Below are positions 51,142 through 60,385 of a DNA stretch of 64,000 nucleotides, in pieces. The stretch is taken from contig JNKJ01000026.1 in assembly GCA_000702025.1 (NCBI GenBank), positions 1 to 64,000 of the forward strand, read 5' to 3'. The notes under the pieces are model-generated. The model was given only the letters and a program-made list of their open reading frames with translations, was not told the origin of the DNA and did not search any database. Origin of the DNA: Blautia schinkii DSM 10518. Its GTDB lineage: Bacteria; Bacillota; Clostridia; Lachnospirales; Lachnospiraceae. The position numbers and the translations under genes were made by a program. How positions within the stretch are numbered: the stretch's first letter is position 1; each line of letters opens with the position of its first letter.

Positions 51142-52260
51142 ATGGAAAAGATGAAGAGAATGAAAAAAATGTTTCTTATACTGGCATTATGCTTTGTGAC
51201 GGGCATTGGCAGCGCACCAGCCGGTCAGTTGTTTGCACCTGTCCAGGTACAGGCAGCAGCAAAGATTACTGTGCCGAAGCTTGTTTCGGCAAAGGATTCC
51301 GGTGCAGACAAGGCAGTTGTGAAATGGCAGGCGGTAAAAGGTGTAAACGGCTACCGGGTGTATCGTAAGGCAGCAGGACAAAGCTTTAAAGCAGTCAAAA
51401 CAGTATCCGGCGCTTCCAAGGTATCTTATACAGACAGCGGTCTTAAAATGGGCACAAGATACTATTACACAGTAAAGGCCTATAAAAAGTCAGGGGACAA
51501 AACAGTATGGAGTGCTTATGACAATAAAGGCGTTACTATGGTCGCCGGCTTGTCAAAGCTTAAGCTTAATAAGTCTGCGCTTACCCTGGCAAAGGGAAAG
51601 ACCTATTCTTTAAAACTCAATAATACGTCCCTTGCTCCTAAATGGATCTCAAATAACACAGGCGTAGCCACGGTCAGCGGCAAGGGTGTTGTTACTGCAA
51701 AGAGTAAGGGCACGGCCACAATCACGGCTTCCCTTGGCGGCAGAAAATTTACCTGTAAGGTAACCGTAAGTGTTCCGGCCACTGTACCCGCGGGAATTAA
51801 CAAACTGAAAAAGTATATTACCACCTACGGACAGATGAATACGCAAGGAAATAAATGCATAGAGTTTGATTACAATGAAAATTCATGGGTAATTGTATAC
51901 GAGGCTTCAAAGAAAAGATTTGAGTTTTTGTGCTTTGCTGATATGGATGAGATTAATACACAGTCGGTAATGGCGATGTATGTGAATGCAGGGACACTCA
52001 ACTACGTGAATCCGGAATTTATATTTTTTGTGCGGGATGTAGACGCTGGTTTCCGGGCTACGGCAAGATTTAAGGCATCCACGTACACCTCTAAAACGAA
52101 TGTTCGTTTTAACATCATAGAGGCCACACACGACAACCTGCCCGATATCCAGGAGCTTGGAAATACGAATCTGAATCTTGCCTTTGTGGGATGGCAGGCA
52201 TTGCTGGAAACCGAGGTGGGAATTTCGCTGAAGAATATTGGATTTACCTCATATAAATAA
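51142..52260 (+). CDS. Secreted Fn3 / Big2-domain protein
   Basis: The 372-residue protein has a signal peptide (cleaved near VQAAA), a fibronectin type III domain (about residues 45-130; VKWQAVKGVNGYRVYRKA typical), a Big2-like Ig domain (about 135-215; KWISNNTGVATVSGKGVV) and a C-terminal unknown domain of about 150 residues. GGGAGGG lies before the ATG at 51142; a longer frame from 50992 has no signal. It probably sits at the cell surface, but no sorting signal or membrane anchor is present. It converges on the DUF5107 gene at a shared terminator. Confidence 0.87.
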   Translation: MEKMKRMKKMFLILALCFVTGIGSAPAGQLFAPVQVQAAAKITVPKLVSAKDSGADKAVVKWQAVKGVNGYRVYRKAAGQSFKAVKTVSGASKVSYTDSGLKMGTRYYYTVKAYKKSGDKTVWSAYDNKGVTMVAGLSKLKLNKSALTLAKGKTYSLKLNNTSLAPKWISNNTGVATVSGKGVVTAKSKGTATITASLGGRKFTCKVTVSVPATVPAGINKLKKYITTYGQMNTQGNKCIEFDYNENSWVIVYEASKKRFEFLCFADMDEINTQSVMAMYVNAGTLNYVNPEFIFFVRDVDAGFRATARFKASTYTSKTNVRFNIIEATHDNLPDIQELGNTNLNLAFVGWQALLETEVGISLKNIGFTSYK

Positions 52261-52278
52261 GATATGGTTTTAAAATAT

Positions 52279-52318
52279 AATGAACCCCTAAAGAGCGGCT
52301 GCTCCTTGGGGGTTCATT
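52279..52318. terminator. Bidirectional terminator
   Basis: AATGAACCCC pairs with GGGGTTCATT around a loop that contains an inner AAGAGC/GCTCCTT stem. It lies between convergent genes. Confidence 0.85.
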
Positions 52319-52323
52319 ATTCA

Positions 52324-55300
52324 TTATAAATGAGCTGCGCTGATTGCGCCCTGATAATCTCTCTGACGGTGGAGAATCTCGTCTAACAACTTTTTCGCCT
52401 CTGTTTTTTGGCCCAGTCCCAGATTGCCCAGTGCCCTCAGATAATTGCAATACTGTATGTTACGGAGCTGAATATCGTCCTGGAATACTTCGATTTCCGG
52501 GAGGGATACGGCAAAGAAATCGTAGGCTACATGGTCGAAAAGATGTTTTTCACCGTAGGCGATGAGCTTGTGGTAAGCTTTAACGGCGGCATCTTTCCTG
52601 CCGAGCTCCTGGCAGGCCAGTCCCTGATAGAAGATAAAGTCAGAGGGCTGGTCATTGTAATACAACACGCTTCCCGGCTCCTGCGGTCCGGAGGCAGCCA
52701 GCTCAAAGTATTCTTCTGCTTTATTTTCTTGTCCCATCATGCGGTATGCCAGACCCATGTAATAATATGCTTCGTTGTCCGGCACATTAGGGAGCTTGCC
52801 CTCGCCCAGGTTTTCAGGGTAGGTGAGTGTTGCCTCCAGATGGAGCAGCGCTTCTTCCGGTTTTTGAGCAAGAAGTTCCTCACGGGCAATCTGGATCAGT
52901 GCATATTTGTACTGCGCACTTACTTTGCCTTCACCGCCTTCCCAGGGGTGGAACTTACGGGAGGTAAGCCCGGCCAGCGCGTCCCGGAAGCGTCCGGTAC
53001 AATTTAAAAGATTGATGTAACGCAGATACAAGTCGTCTCTCGCAGCTGTGATATCCGGATGAGACTCCATAATGCGGAGCCTTTCTTCTGGTGAAACATT
53101 CATTTTTGCGGCAAGCTGGTCATATTCCAGCCACAGGCGAGGATAGGTAGAATCCAGCTCACACGCTTTTTTCATTACTTCCATAGCTTTTTCTGGGTTG
53201 TTTTGTTTATTGTAATAGGCAATGGCCAGGTTGCGCAGTGCAGTGGAAAAATCAGGTTTAGTCCTTGCACATGTCTCCCAATGGGAAACGGCATTTTCAT
53301 ACTGCTTTTTGTCATAGAGCAGGCAGCCCAGGTAGTAGTGGGCCATAGGAGCGTCGTCCATAGCTTTTATGGCTGTCTCCAGAATTTCGATTTCTTCTAC
53401 ACGGTTTGGGAAGCAGAAATCAGGAGTAGCTGTCTCGGCTGCTGCGAAAGCATCTTTTGCAAGGTCAGTCTTATTCTGCAGTGTATAAATATATCCCAGG
53501 TAATAGTTACACAGCGGGTTTCCATCCCTGCAGGCGGAAACCACGTCCTGTGCTTCTGTAAGGAAGCCGGACTTGATATAATCCAGGGCCAGCTCCAGAT
53601 AGTTGTGGGCTTCCTGGCGCATGGCTTTTTTCCAATAGGAAAGATCCTTTACAGCAAGACCTTTCTCATACAGGCAGCCCATATATAAAGGGTCAATATT
53701 CAGGCTGTCCTCAAGGAAGGACAGATTATCCATATCAAGCTTTCGCATGATGGCGGCCTTCAGGCAGCGCGCTTTCATATTGTGCCAGTTGCGGATCAGA
53801 GATTTTTCTACAAACTCCAGAGCTTCTTGGTAGTTTCCTTTTTTGCAGGACAGACAGGCAAGCCAGTAAAATCCGGCGCTTTGTGTTTCCGCACTCCAGG
53901 TGGATTTATAGAATGCGTCAAAGGCTTTGTCATCCTGTCCATCGGTGGTAAGAGCCAGGCCGAGGTTAAAATAGCTTTCCCCGTAATAAGGGTTGGGGCT
54001 TTTCCAGGTCTGTTTCTCGATGGCTGCTTCAAAATAGGGAATACTTTCTTTTACACGGCCTCTTTTATAGAGCAGGAGTCCATAGCCGTTGTTCAGACGC
54101 ATATCCGTGCTGTCTCTGCGCAGGCCCTCCAGATAATAATCTGCAGGCTCGTATGTTGCGTGACGGTACTGCTCCAGGTGAGTGGCAGAGAGATAAAGCT
54201 CTTCGGTTGTCTTCTGGTCCTGTGGGGCTTTCATTGCCTCAGCAGGCTCCGGGATGGGCTTAAGCTCTGCTTTGTATACGGAATACTCTACCAGGGTATG
54301 TCCTTTGCAGGAAACGCTTACCGTGCAGTCCGTCAGACAGGAGGGCGCGGGAAACTCTGCCTGGAAGCAGGCTTTTGGGGTAAGGTTAGCGTTGGTTTCA
54401 TAGAGTACCGTATCTTTTTCTTTTACAAGAATATGCGTCTCTTCGTAGTCCCCGGTTACGTATACCTTTAATGCTGCGCTGCCGTTTTGTCTGCCGCCGA
54501 TAGTTGCGTCACCGTTTTGTCTGCCGCCGGAAACAGTGCTTCCGTCCGGGACTTCAGTGATGCTGACGGCCGCTTCTTTTGTGGCGTTTCCTACACGGCC
54601 CACGCCTTTGTAAGGCATGAAATACTGGACAAAGGTCTTTTCTTCATGAGGCTTTAACCAGGTGAAGTCCGGCTGGTTGTCTGTGAAAACTCCGGTCATC
54701 AGTTCAATATAAGGTCCGTCGGTTTCGGTCAGGTTACGGTCCCAGGTGCGTCCGAAATCGCCGTTACCCCAGGTCCATTGTTTCTTTCCGGGGGAAACGT
54801 GATGGTCTGCCACATGAAGGAGCCCGGCCTCCAGGTTCTCGTCATAATTTCCGATAAAATCAAAATCCGAGTGTGCCGCCATATAGGAGGTGGGAACCGG
54901 CACGTTTTTATATCTGGAAATATCCACCCCTGCGGAGTAATCACATTTATAGTATTCTCCGGTGGCAATGGGGAAGGTGGATACGGCGCGTTTTCCGTGG
55001 TCCATAACTGCGTTTACATCCGGTGGAAATACGGAATAGGTGTGGTCGTTTACCGGTACCGCAGGGTTTGCCCACCACAGGAAGGTCTGCGGCAGATCAG
55101 TGTGGTTGTAAAGCTGGCCCTTGATTTCAATGTAAGCTTTTCCCGGATAGAGGGAAATAGAAGCCATCCCCTTAGTGCCGTACATCTTGTCTGTCTCACT
55201 TACATGGACAGTACAGGAGCCGTCCGGGTTTTCACAGATGGTATAGTCAACGGGAGAATAGGTGGAAGGACGGTGGTGCTGGGGCCAGTTAAATTCAATT

Positions 55301-55647
55301 CCGCCGGAGATCCAGGGTCCGGTTAATCCCACCAGGGCAGGTTTGATCACATGATTGTAGTATACGAAATCATATCCGTTTGTTTTGTCATAGGCTCTCT
55401 GAATCCGGCCTCCGATTTCCGGAAGTACCATGATTTTTAAATATTCGTTTTCCAGAAAAACAGCGTGATAGGTTACATCTTCTTTTTCATCAGAAATCTT
55501 CTCGGTTACCGGAAGCGGGTATACCTTTCCGGTGCTTCCCTGGTACGCTCTTTTTTCGATGAATAATGGATTTTTTTCGGGAGGATAGACTTTATATGTG
55601 GGAATCACATAATCCTCTTCCCAGATTCTTACACTTTTCTGTTCCAT
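52324..55647 (-). CDS. DUF5107 and TPR protein, probable carbohydrate-active enzyme
   Basis: The 1107-residue protein has an N-terminal DUF5107 region (galactose-mutarotase-like beta-sandwich, with GIEFNWPQHHRPSTYSPVDY near residue 115) and about 650 residues of TPR-type helical repeats, visible as NPYYGESYFNLGLAL and MAHYYLGCLLYDKKQYENAV. A short direct repeat encoding GGRQNG twice sits in the linker near residue 385. No signal peptide is present. DUF5107 proteins accompany glycan-degrading loci; the reaction is not established. GGAG precedes the ATG. It converges with the Fn3 gene and is divergent from an AraC regulator. Confidence 0.85.
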   Translation of the reverse strand: MEQKSVRIWEEDYVIPTYKVYPPEKNPLFIEKRAYQGSTGKVYPLPVTEKISDEKEDVTYHAVFLENEYLKIMVLPEIGGRIQRAYDKTNGYDFVYYNHVIKPALVGLTGPWISGGIEFNWPQHHRPSTYSPVDYTICENPDGSCTVHVSETDKMYGTKGMASISLYPGKAYIEIKGQLYNHTDLPQTFLWWANPAVPVNDHTYSVFPPDVNAVMDHGKRAVSTFPIATGEYYKCDYSAGVDISRYKNVPVPTSYMAAHSDFDFIGNYDENLEAGLLHVADHHVSPGKKQWTWGNGDFGRTWDRNLTETDGPYIELMTGVFTDNQPDFTWLKPHEEKTFVQYFMPYKGVGRVGNATKEAAVSITEVPDGSTVSGGRQNGDATIGGRQNGSAALKVYVTGDYEETHILVKEKDTVLYETNANLTPKACFQAEFPAPSCLTDCTVSVSCKGHTLVEYSVYKAELKPIPEPAEAMKAPQDQKTTEELYLSATHLEQYRHATYEPADYYLEGLRRDSTDMRLNNGYGLLLYKRGRVKESIPYFEAAIEKQTWKSPNPYYGESYFNLGLALTTDGQDDKAFDAFYKSTWSAETQSAGFYWLACLSCKKGNYQEALEFVEKSLIRNWHNMKARCLKAAIMRKLDMDNLSFLEDSLNIDPLYMGCLYEKGLAVKDLSYWKKAMRQEAHNYLELALDYIKSGFLTEAQDVVSACRDGNPLCNYYLGYIYTLQNKTDLAKDAFAAAETATPDFCFPNRVEEIEILETAIKAMDDAPMAHYYLGCLLYDKKQYENAVSHWETCARTKPDFSTALRNLAIAYYNKQNNPEKAMEVMKKACELDSTYPRLWLEYDQLAAKMNVSPEERLRIMESHPDITAARDDLYLRYINLLNCTGRFRDALAGLTSRKFHPWEGGEGKVSAQYKYALIQIAREELLAQKPEEALLHLEATLTYPENLGEGKLPNVPDNEAYYYMGLAYRMMGQENKAEEYFELAASGPQEPGSVLYYNDQPSDFIFYQGLACQELGRKDAAVKAYHKLIAYGEKHLFDHVAYDFFAVSLPEIEVFQDDIQLRNIQYCNYLRALGNLGLGQKTEAKKLLDEILHRQRDYQGAISAAHL

Positions 55648-55729
55648 GATATGTTCTCCTTTTTATATTTTGTTGTATATTTAAATTTCTTCATAGCTGA
55701 ACTTTACTCTATGCTTCCACAGTCAGCGG

Positions 55730-55826
55730 CAAAAGCAGATATGCCTGCTGCTCGTTTCTACAGGCAATCAGCCAAGCGGATGTGCTTGCCAGCAGATTAG
55801 ATCTGACTTGCAGGCTTTTGGTTTTT
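55730..55826. other. Possible multi-branched structured region
   Basis: CAAAAGC and GCTTTTG form an outer stem with an adjacent CTGC/GCAG. Inside are two short hairpins, CAAGC/GCTTG and CAGAT/ATCTG. Both strands fold, so the strand is undecided. It lies in the 320-bp gap between divergent DUF5107 and AraC genes. A TATAAT (55839-55844) follows on the plus strand. Nothing else is seen in this gap. Confidence 0.45.
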
Positions 55827-55966
55827 ACGACCCTATTTTATAATGGAGAAAGAAAAAAGAAAATGACATATCTTTTGTAAAGATGGACAATATTCCACAT
55901 ATCTGGTATGCTGAAATCATGGATGAATATATGAAAACAAAGGAAGACGGATTTAAAGGAGAATGG

Positions 55967-56815
55967 ATGTTTGTACTGCCCACGGAGTCGTTTCAGGACT
56001 ACGTACAGCATCCGCAGGTGAAAAGGCTGTATCTGACAGATGTGGGTTTTTTTCCTCATGCAGACCGGCATTACCGGGAGCGGAAGGAGGGTATTGAAGA
56101 GTATATTTTCATTTACTGCATGGAGGGAAGCGGGACCATCGAGCTTTTCGGAGACAAAAATTATACGCTTTATGAAAATCAGGCGTTTTGTATTCCTCGT
56201 TTCTGCGGACATAGGTATTCTGCGGACAAGGACAACCCCTGGAGTATTTTGTGGGTGCATTTTAAAGGGGAGGATGTACCTTTTTATCCGCTGGAAGAGA
56301 GAAAGATAATCACTTTTTCTTCCAAAAACGCGGCTAACCGTATGCTATTCTTATTTGAGTTACTTCTCCGGGTTTTGGGAGGAAACTATACATTAGGAAA
56401 CTTTATTTATATTTCCCAGGTTTTGTCCCTGATTCTGGGTGAGTGCTACTTCCGGGAAAAGGAGCAGGACACCCTGGAGCAGAACAAGCATGTGACAAAG
56501 GTGATCCGTTATATGTACAGCCATCTTCAGGAAAATCTTACTCTGGATGGCATAGCGGAGGAATTTGAATTTTCTAAAAGCTATTTAAACGCGGTTTTTC
56601 AGAAGTGTACCTCTCATGCGCCAATGGATTTTTATATCAGACTGAAGATGAAGGAAGCCTGTAAGCTGCTTCGTTCTACTGATTTGTATATTTATGAGGT
56701 GGGGCAGTATCTTGGATATTCAGATCAGTATTATTTTTCCCGGATTTTTAAAAAGGTGACAGGGGTTTCACCAAGGGAATACAGAGACAGTGATTATATG
56801 CATGTGGAGGATTGA
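55967..56815 (+). CDS. AraC family transcriptional regulator
   Basis: The 282-residue protein has an N-terminal cupin-like half (HADRHYRERKEG, EEYIFIYCMEGSGTIEL) and the AraC double HTH (LDGIAEEFEFSKSYLNAVF and YEVGQYLGYSDQYYFSRIF), ending in GVSPREYRD. I chose the ATG at 55967 because AAAGGAG lies five bases upstream and homologues begin near this point; an in-frame ATG at 55883 lacks any binding site. It is divergent from the DUF5107 gene and upstream of the second YesM/YesN locus, so it may control either. Confidence 0.88.
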   Translation: MFVLPTESFQDYVQHPQVKRLYLTDVGFFPHADRHYRERKEGIEEYIFIYCMEGSGTIELFGDKNYTLYENQAFCIPRFCGHRYSADKDNPWSILWVHFKGEDVPFYPLEERKIITFSSKNAANRMLFLFELLLRVLGGNYTLGNFIYISQVLSLILGECYFREKEQDTLEQNKHVTKVIRYMYSHLQENLTLDGIAEEFEFSKSYLNAVFQKCTSHAPMDFYIRLKMKEACKLLRSTDLYIYEVGQYLGYSDQYYFSRIFKKVTGVSPREYRDSDYMHVED

Positions 56816-56847
56816 GGATAGCCGGAAATCCTTTCTTTGGCTCTGAA

Positions 56848-56870
56848 ACTATAGAATGCAAACAAAATCT
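56848..56870 (+). promoter_or_regulatory. 23-bp shared operator motif, copy 1
   Basis: The motif starts ACTATA and ends AACAAAATCT. It matches the copy at 60288-60310 at 21 of 23 positions. It lies 94 bp before the response regulator start. Confidence 0.7.
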
Positions 56871-56963
56871 ATGGATTGTCACTGAAAATGTGAGGGGAAA
56901 ATATGGTACTTTAAAGGTAATTGTAAAGGCGGCAAAGAGAATAGTGATGAGGAGGGGCGTTTT

Positions 56964-58487
56964 ATGATCAGGGTACTGTTTGTGGACGATGAGGTTCTGG
57001 CCATGGATTATCTTCAGAATATGATTTCCTGGGAGGAGCATGGCTTTTTAGTGGTGGGACATGCGCGCAGTGGAAAAAAAGCGTTGGAAATGTATGACAG
57101 GGAGAAGCCGGATATTGTCATTTCCGACATTAAAATGCAGGGAATGGATGGCCTGGAGCTGGCCCAGCGTCTTAAAGAAAAAGACCCCGGTGTGATTGTG
57201 ATCCTATTGTCTGCCTATAAGGATTTTGAATATGCGCAAAAGGGCTTTGAATATGGTGTTTCTAATTACCTTCTGAAGCATGAGCTCTGTGAGGAAAAGC
57301 TTCTGTATGAACTGGAGAAGGTGAAAAAGAAGCTTTCCGAGAACGAGCAGAGAAAGAAAATTTACTATAAATATTTTACGAAACAGCTTATTTATAACCA
57401 GGCGGAGGATATGGAGCTTCCGGAACTGGGGAACAGCTTTTTCCTGGTCATGCTTCATAAGGAGGACCGCTTTGTCCATGGCTCATTTGTGGAACAAGGG
57501 TGGACGCAGGAGGAAACAGCTGTGTTGATGCGGTCATTGGAGGAAACGGTGGAGGACATTATGTTTATCTCCAGTGTATTGTTGAATTTGAATACGTTTA
57601 TCGTGCTCTATGGTATTGGTGATATTAACAGCAGATATACCATAAGCAGCCGCATCGGACAAATGTGCCGCAGGATTGGAAACAGTCTTTGCGATGTGGA
57701 GGGGTGTGGGTTCAATCTCATCCACAGTGATCAAATAAGAAAAAATGAGATCAGCCGGGTATTTCAAAAAATGTCGGCACAAGTCCGCCGCAGCGTATTC
57801 TGGAAGCCCTGTTGTATATATCCGCTGTCTCGTCTGAAGGAATCCGGCGAGGAGGAGAAAATATCCTGGAACGAGCAGCAGGAGGAGCTGCGGCAGATGA
57901 TCTGCAATCTGGAAGGAGGAATTCCGGAATTTATCTGCGGCCTTTTCGAGATGGTACGGCTGCCGGAATATAATCTCAGGGCTCTGCGTGAACTGGTCTA
58001 TATGCTGGAAAATCTCATGCGTGAGCTGGAAAATAAAGAGGGGATTGCTTATCCTGAGGAGGAAGAGGCAACAGGAAGCAGGATAGAGGACATTCAGGAA
58101 TATTATAAAGAACGAGCTGTCCGTATCTGCCGGGAGATTTCCGAGCAGGAAGACCAGCAGTATTCCGGTGTGGTCCGGGAAATAATCCGGTATATCCGCC
58201 AGAATTTCAGAGAGGAGCTGAGCCTGGAAATCCTGGGAGAGGAGTTCGGGATGAATGGAGTTTACCTGGGACAGGTTTTTAAAAAAGAAACAGGGGTGAC
58301 CTTCCTGAAATATCTTACAAATATTCGAATAGAAGAGGCGAAACGACTTCTGGATGACGGAAAGCTGAACATTGCCCAGGTGTCTGATATGGTGGGATAT
58401 AAGACCAGTCAGTATTTCAGCCAGATATTTGCGAAAACAGCAGGAGTGACGCCGCAGGAGTATCGTAAATGGAGCAAAAAGAGATAA
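56964..58487 (+). CDS. YesN-type response regulator, AraC HTH
   Basis: The 507-residue protein has a receiver domain with D55 (ISDIKMQG) and an AraC double HTH (LEILGEEFGMNGVYLGQVF and NIAQVSDMVGYKTSQYF). The usual KP of the receiver reads KH, common in this type. GAGGAGGGG precedes the ATG. It overlaps the following kinase gene by 19 bp. It probably recognises the 23-bp motif found here and before the next operon (inference). Confidence 0.92.
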   Translation: MIRVLFVDDEVLAMDYLQNMISWEEHGFLVVGHARSGKKALEMYDREKPDIVISDIKMQGMDGLELAQRLKEKDPGVIVILLSAYKDFEYAQKGFEYGVSNYLLKHELCEEKLLYELEKVKKKLSENEQRKKIYYKYFTKQLIYNQAEDMELPELGNSFFLVMLHKEDRFVHGSFVEQGWTQEETAVLMRSLEETVEDIMFISSVLLNLNTFIVLYGIGDINSRYTISSRIGQMCRRIGNSLCDVEGCGFNLIHSDQIRKNEISRVFQKMSAQVRRSVFWKPCCIYPLSRLKESGEEEKISWNEQQEELRQMICNLEGGIPEFICGLFEMVRLPEYNLRALRELVYMLENLMRELENKEGIAYPEEEEATGSRIEDIQEYYKERAVRICREISEQEDQQYSGVVREIIRYIRQNFREELSLEILGEEFGMNGVYLGQVFKKETGVTFLKYLTNIRIEEAKRLLDDGKLNIAQVSDMVGYKTSQYFSQIFAKTAGVTPQEYRKWSKKR

Positions 58488-60268
58488 AAAAGAGAAAGTA
58501 TCTGAAAAAACGTATATTAAGAAACATTTTTATTGTGCTGAGTATTTCCATGCTCACGGCAACCGGAATCAGCTATCTGTACTTTTCACGGGTAGTGCGG
58601 GAACAGAAGATTTCGGACGAAAGTTGGAAACAGGAGCAGGTGGCAGGCAGCCTTAGATTTATGGTGGAGGATATCCGTAACCTTTGCAGAAGTATGATTG
58701 TGGACGATGAACTTCAGGGGATTGCGGAGGACAGCGGAGAGCTGACAGCGTTTGAACAGGTCAAGAAAAAAGATACGATCTCTAAGCGGCTGAGATTTTA
58801 TAATAGCCTTCGTCCGTACATACGGGGTTCCTTTATTGAGATGGAGAACGGAGAGGACTACAGCAGCAGTGTGTCCAGCCAGGAGAAGGATTATTTAAAA
58901 CAACGCACGTCTATCCAGGCGCTGAAAACTTATAAAGAGCATCCGGACTGGGTGTTCTCGGATCCGTACTATGGAAATGACACTTGGGATTATGATGAAA
59001 TTATCTGCTTTAGAGCTGCTATTTTGGATAAATATAGTTATGGAAAAAGGATAGGAACCTTATACCTGGAAATCGCTTTGGATGCTTTTAGAGAACCGGC
59101 AGAAACATATGGCGAAGAATATGAAAATGTGTGTCTTACCGGAAACGAAGGAGTAATTCTATATCAGGTAAACCCGGAGGAGGAACGGCATACCATCGGC
59201 AGCCTTCTGGAGAAGGAGAATGACTGGCGCCAGGAGGGTGTACATCGTGTGGACGGAGGATATCTGATCTGTAAAGACATTGAGGATACGGGCTGGAAGC
59301 TCTATACGTGGATTACGAACACCTATTTGAGGGAACGTTCGGATTTTGTACTGAAGTTTTTCTTTTTATCCTTTGTTTTTTCCCTGGCTGCCATTCTGCT
59401 GAGTACAGGGCGGATGGTAGAAGAAATTATAAGGCCTATTTCCACCTTGTCCCGCAAGATGGAGGAAACCCATTATGACAAGCTGGTGGTGCAGGATATG
59501 GTAAATACAGGGGATGAGATTCAAACCCTGTATGAATGCTATAATGATATGGTAGAGGAAATCCAGCGGGGAATAGACCAGAGAATCCTTTATGAACGCC
59601 AGCAAAAGGACATGGAGTTCGACATTATGCTGTCCCAGATTAATCCTCATTATCTGTATAATGTGCTGAATACAGTGGTGTATCTTGCGGCTGCCGGGAA
59701 GAATAAGGATGTGGTGCAGCTTGCAAATCTTCTGATCTTCAGTCTTCAGGAAACTCTGCGGATTGGGGAGAAGAATGTGGAAACCACGGTGGAAAAAGAG
59801 CTGGAGCTTACAGAATGCTATCTAAAAATACAGGAGTATCGCTATCCGGATGCTTTTCAAGTGGAAATACAATGTGAGGAGGAGCTGAAAAACTACAGCG
59901 TGCCGAAAACGATCATCCAGCCGCTGGTAGAGAATGCGATTCTTCATGGAATCCTTCCTATGGAAGAGAAGGGCACTGTGCGCATTTGTATTACGCGGGA
60001 GGAGGAGATGCTGTGCGTGAGGGTGACAGATGACGGGGAAGGAATTTCTGAGGAACGTCTGCAGCTTTTCCGGAGAGGCGAGGCGATTGTTTATGGAAAT
60101 AGTGAGCGAAAGCATATCGGTATCAGCAATGTAAGAGACAGGATTAGTTATCTTTACGGAGAACCTTATGGAATGTGGATTGAACGGCTGCCTGAAAGAG
60201 GAACAAGAGTGACGCTTCACCTGCCCCTTAAGCCGGAATCAAAGGAAGAGCCGGCACAGCCTCTGTAA
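58469..60268 (+). CDS. YesM-type sensor histidine kinase
   Basis: The 599-residue kinase has a membrane segment (about residues 17-38), an extracytoplasmic region, a second segment near 293-313, a HAMP-like region and the kinase core. SQINPHYLYNVLNTVVYL near residue 393 carries the phosphorylatable histidine, IIQPLVENAILHG the N box and DDGEGISEE the G1 box. AGGAG stands about 8 bp before the ATG. It forms a pair with the overlapping response regulator gene. Confidence 0.92.
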   Translation: MEQKEIKKRKYLKKRILRNIFIVLSISMLTATGISYLYFSRVVREQKISDESWKQEQVAGSLRFMVEDIRNLCRSMIVDDELQGIAEDSGELTAFEQVKKKDTISKRLRFYNSLRPYIRGSFIEMENGEDYSSSVSSQEKDYLKQRTSIQALKTYKEHPDWVFSDPYYGNDTWDYDEIICFRAAILDKYSYGKRIGTLYLEIALDAFREPAETYGEEYENVCLTGNEGVILYQVNPEEERHTIGSLLEKENDWRQEGVHRVDGGYLICKDIEDTGWKLYTWITNTYLRERSDFVLKFFFLSFVFSLAAILLSTGRMVEEIIRPISTLSRKMEETHYDKLVVQDMVNTGDEIQTLYECYNDMVEEIQRGIDQRILYERQQKDMEFDIMLSQINPHYLYNVLNTVVYLAAAGKNKDVVQLANLLIFSLQETLRIGEKNVETTVEKELELTECYLKIQEYRYPDAFQVEIQCEEELKNYSVPKTIIQPLVENAILHGILPMEEKGTVRICITREEEMLCVRVTDDGEGISEERLQLFRRGEAIVYGNSERKHIGISNVRDRISYLYGEPYGMWIERLPERGTRVTLHLPLKPESKEEPAQPL

Positions 60269-60287
60269 ATGCAGGGAACAATGGCGG

Positions 60288-60310
60288 ACTATAAAATGCG
60301 AACAAAATCT
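60288..60310 (+). promoter_or_regulatory. 23-bp shared operator motif, copy 2
   Basis: This copy also begins ACTATA and ends AACAAAATCT, and differs from the other at two positions. A TAATAT -10-like box lies 9 bp downstream with no good -35, a layout expected for activator-dependent transcription. Confidence 0.7.
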
Positions 60311-60334
60311 TGAGAATGTAATATAGGAAAACAG

Positions 60335-60368
60335 TTTTTAAGATGGTAAGCTGTGTACATCTTAAAAC
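60335..60368 (+). other. Leader hairpin of the second sugar operon
   Basis: TTTTAAGATG pairs exactly with CATCTTAAAA around a loop of about 12 nt. It sits between the probable promoter and the ribosome binding site. Confidence 0.6.
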
Positions 60369-60385
60369 GAAGGGAGATACGAAAT

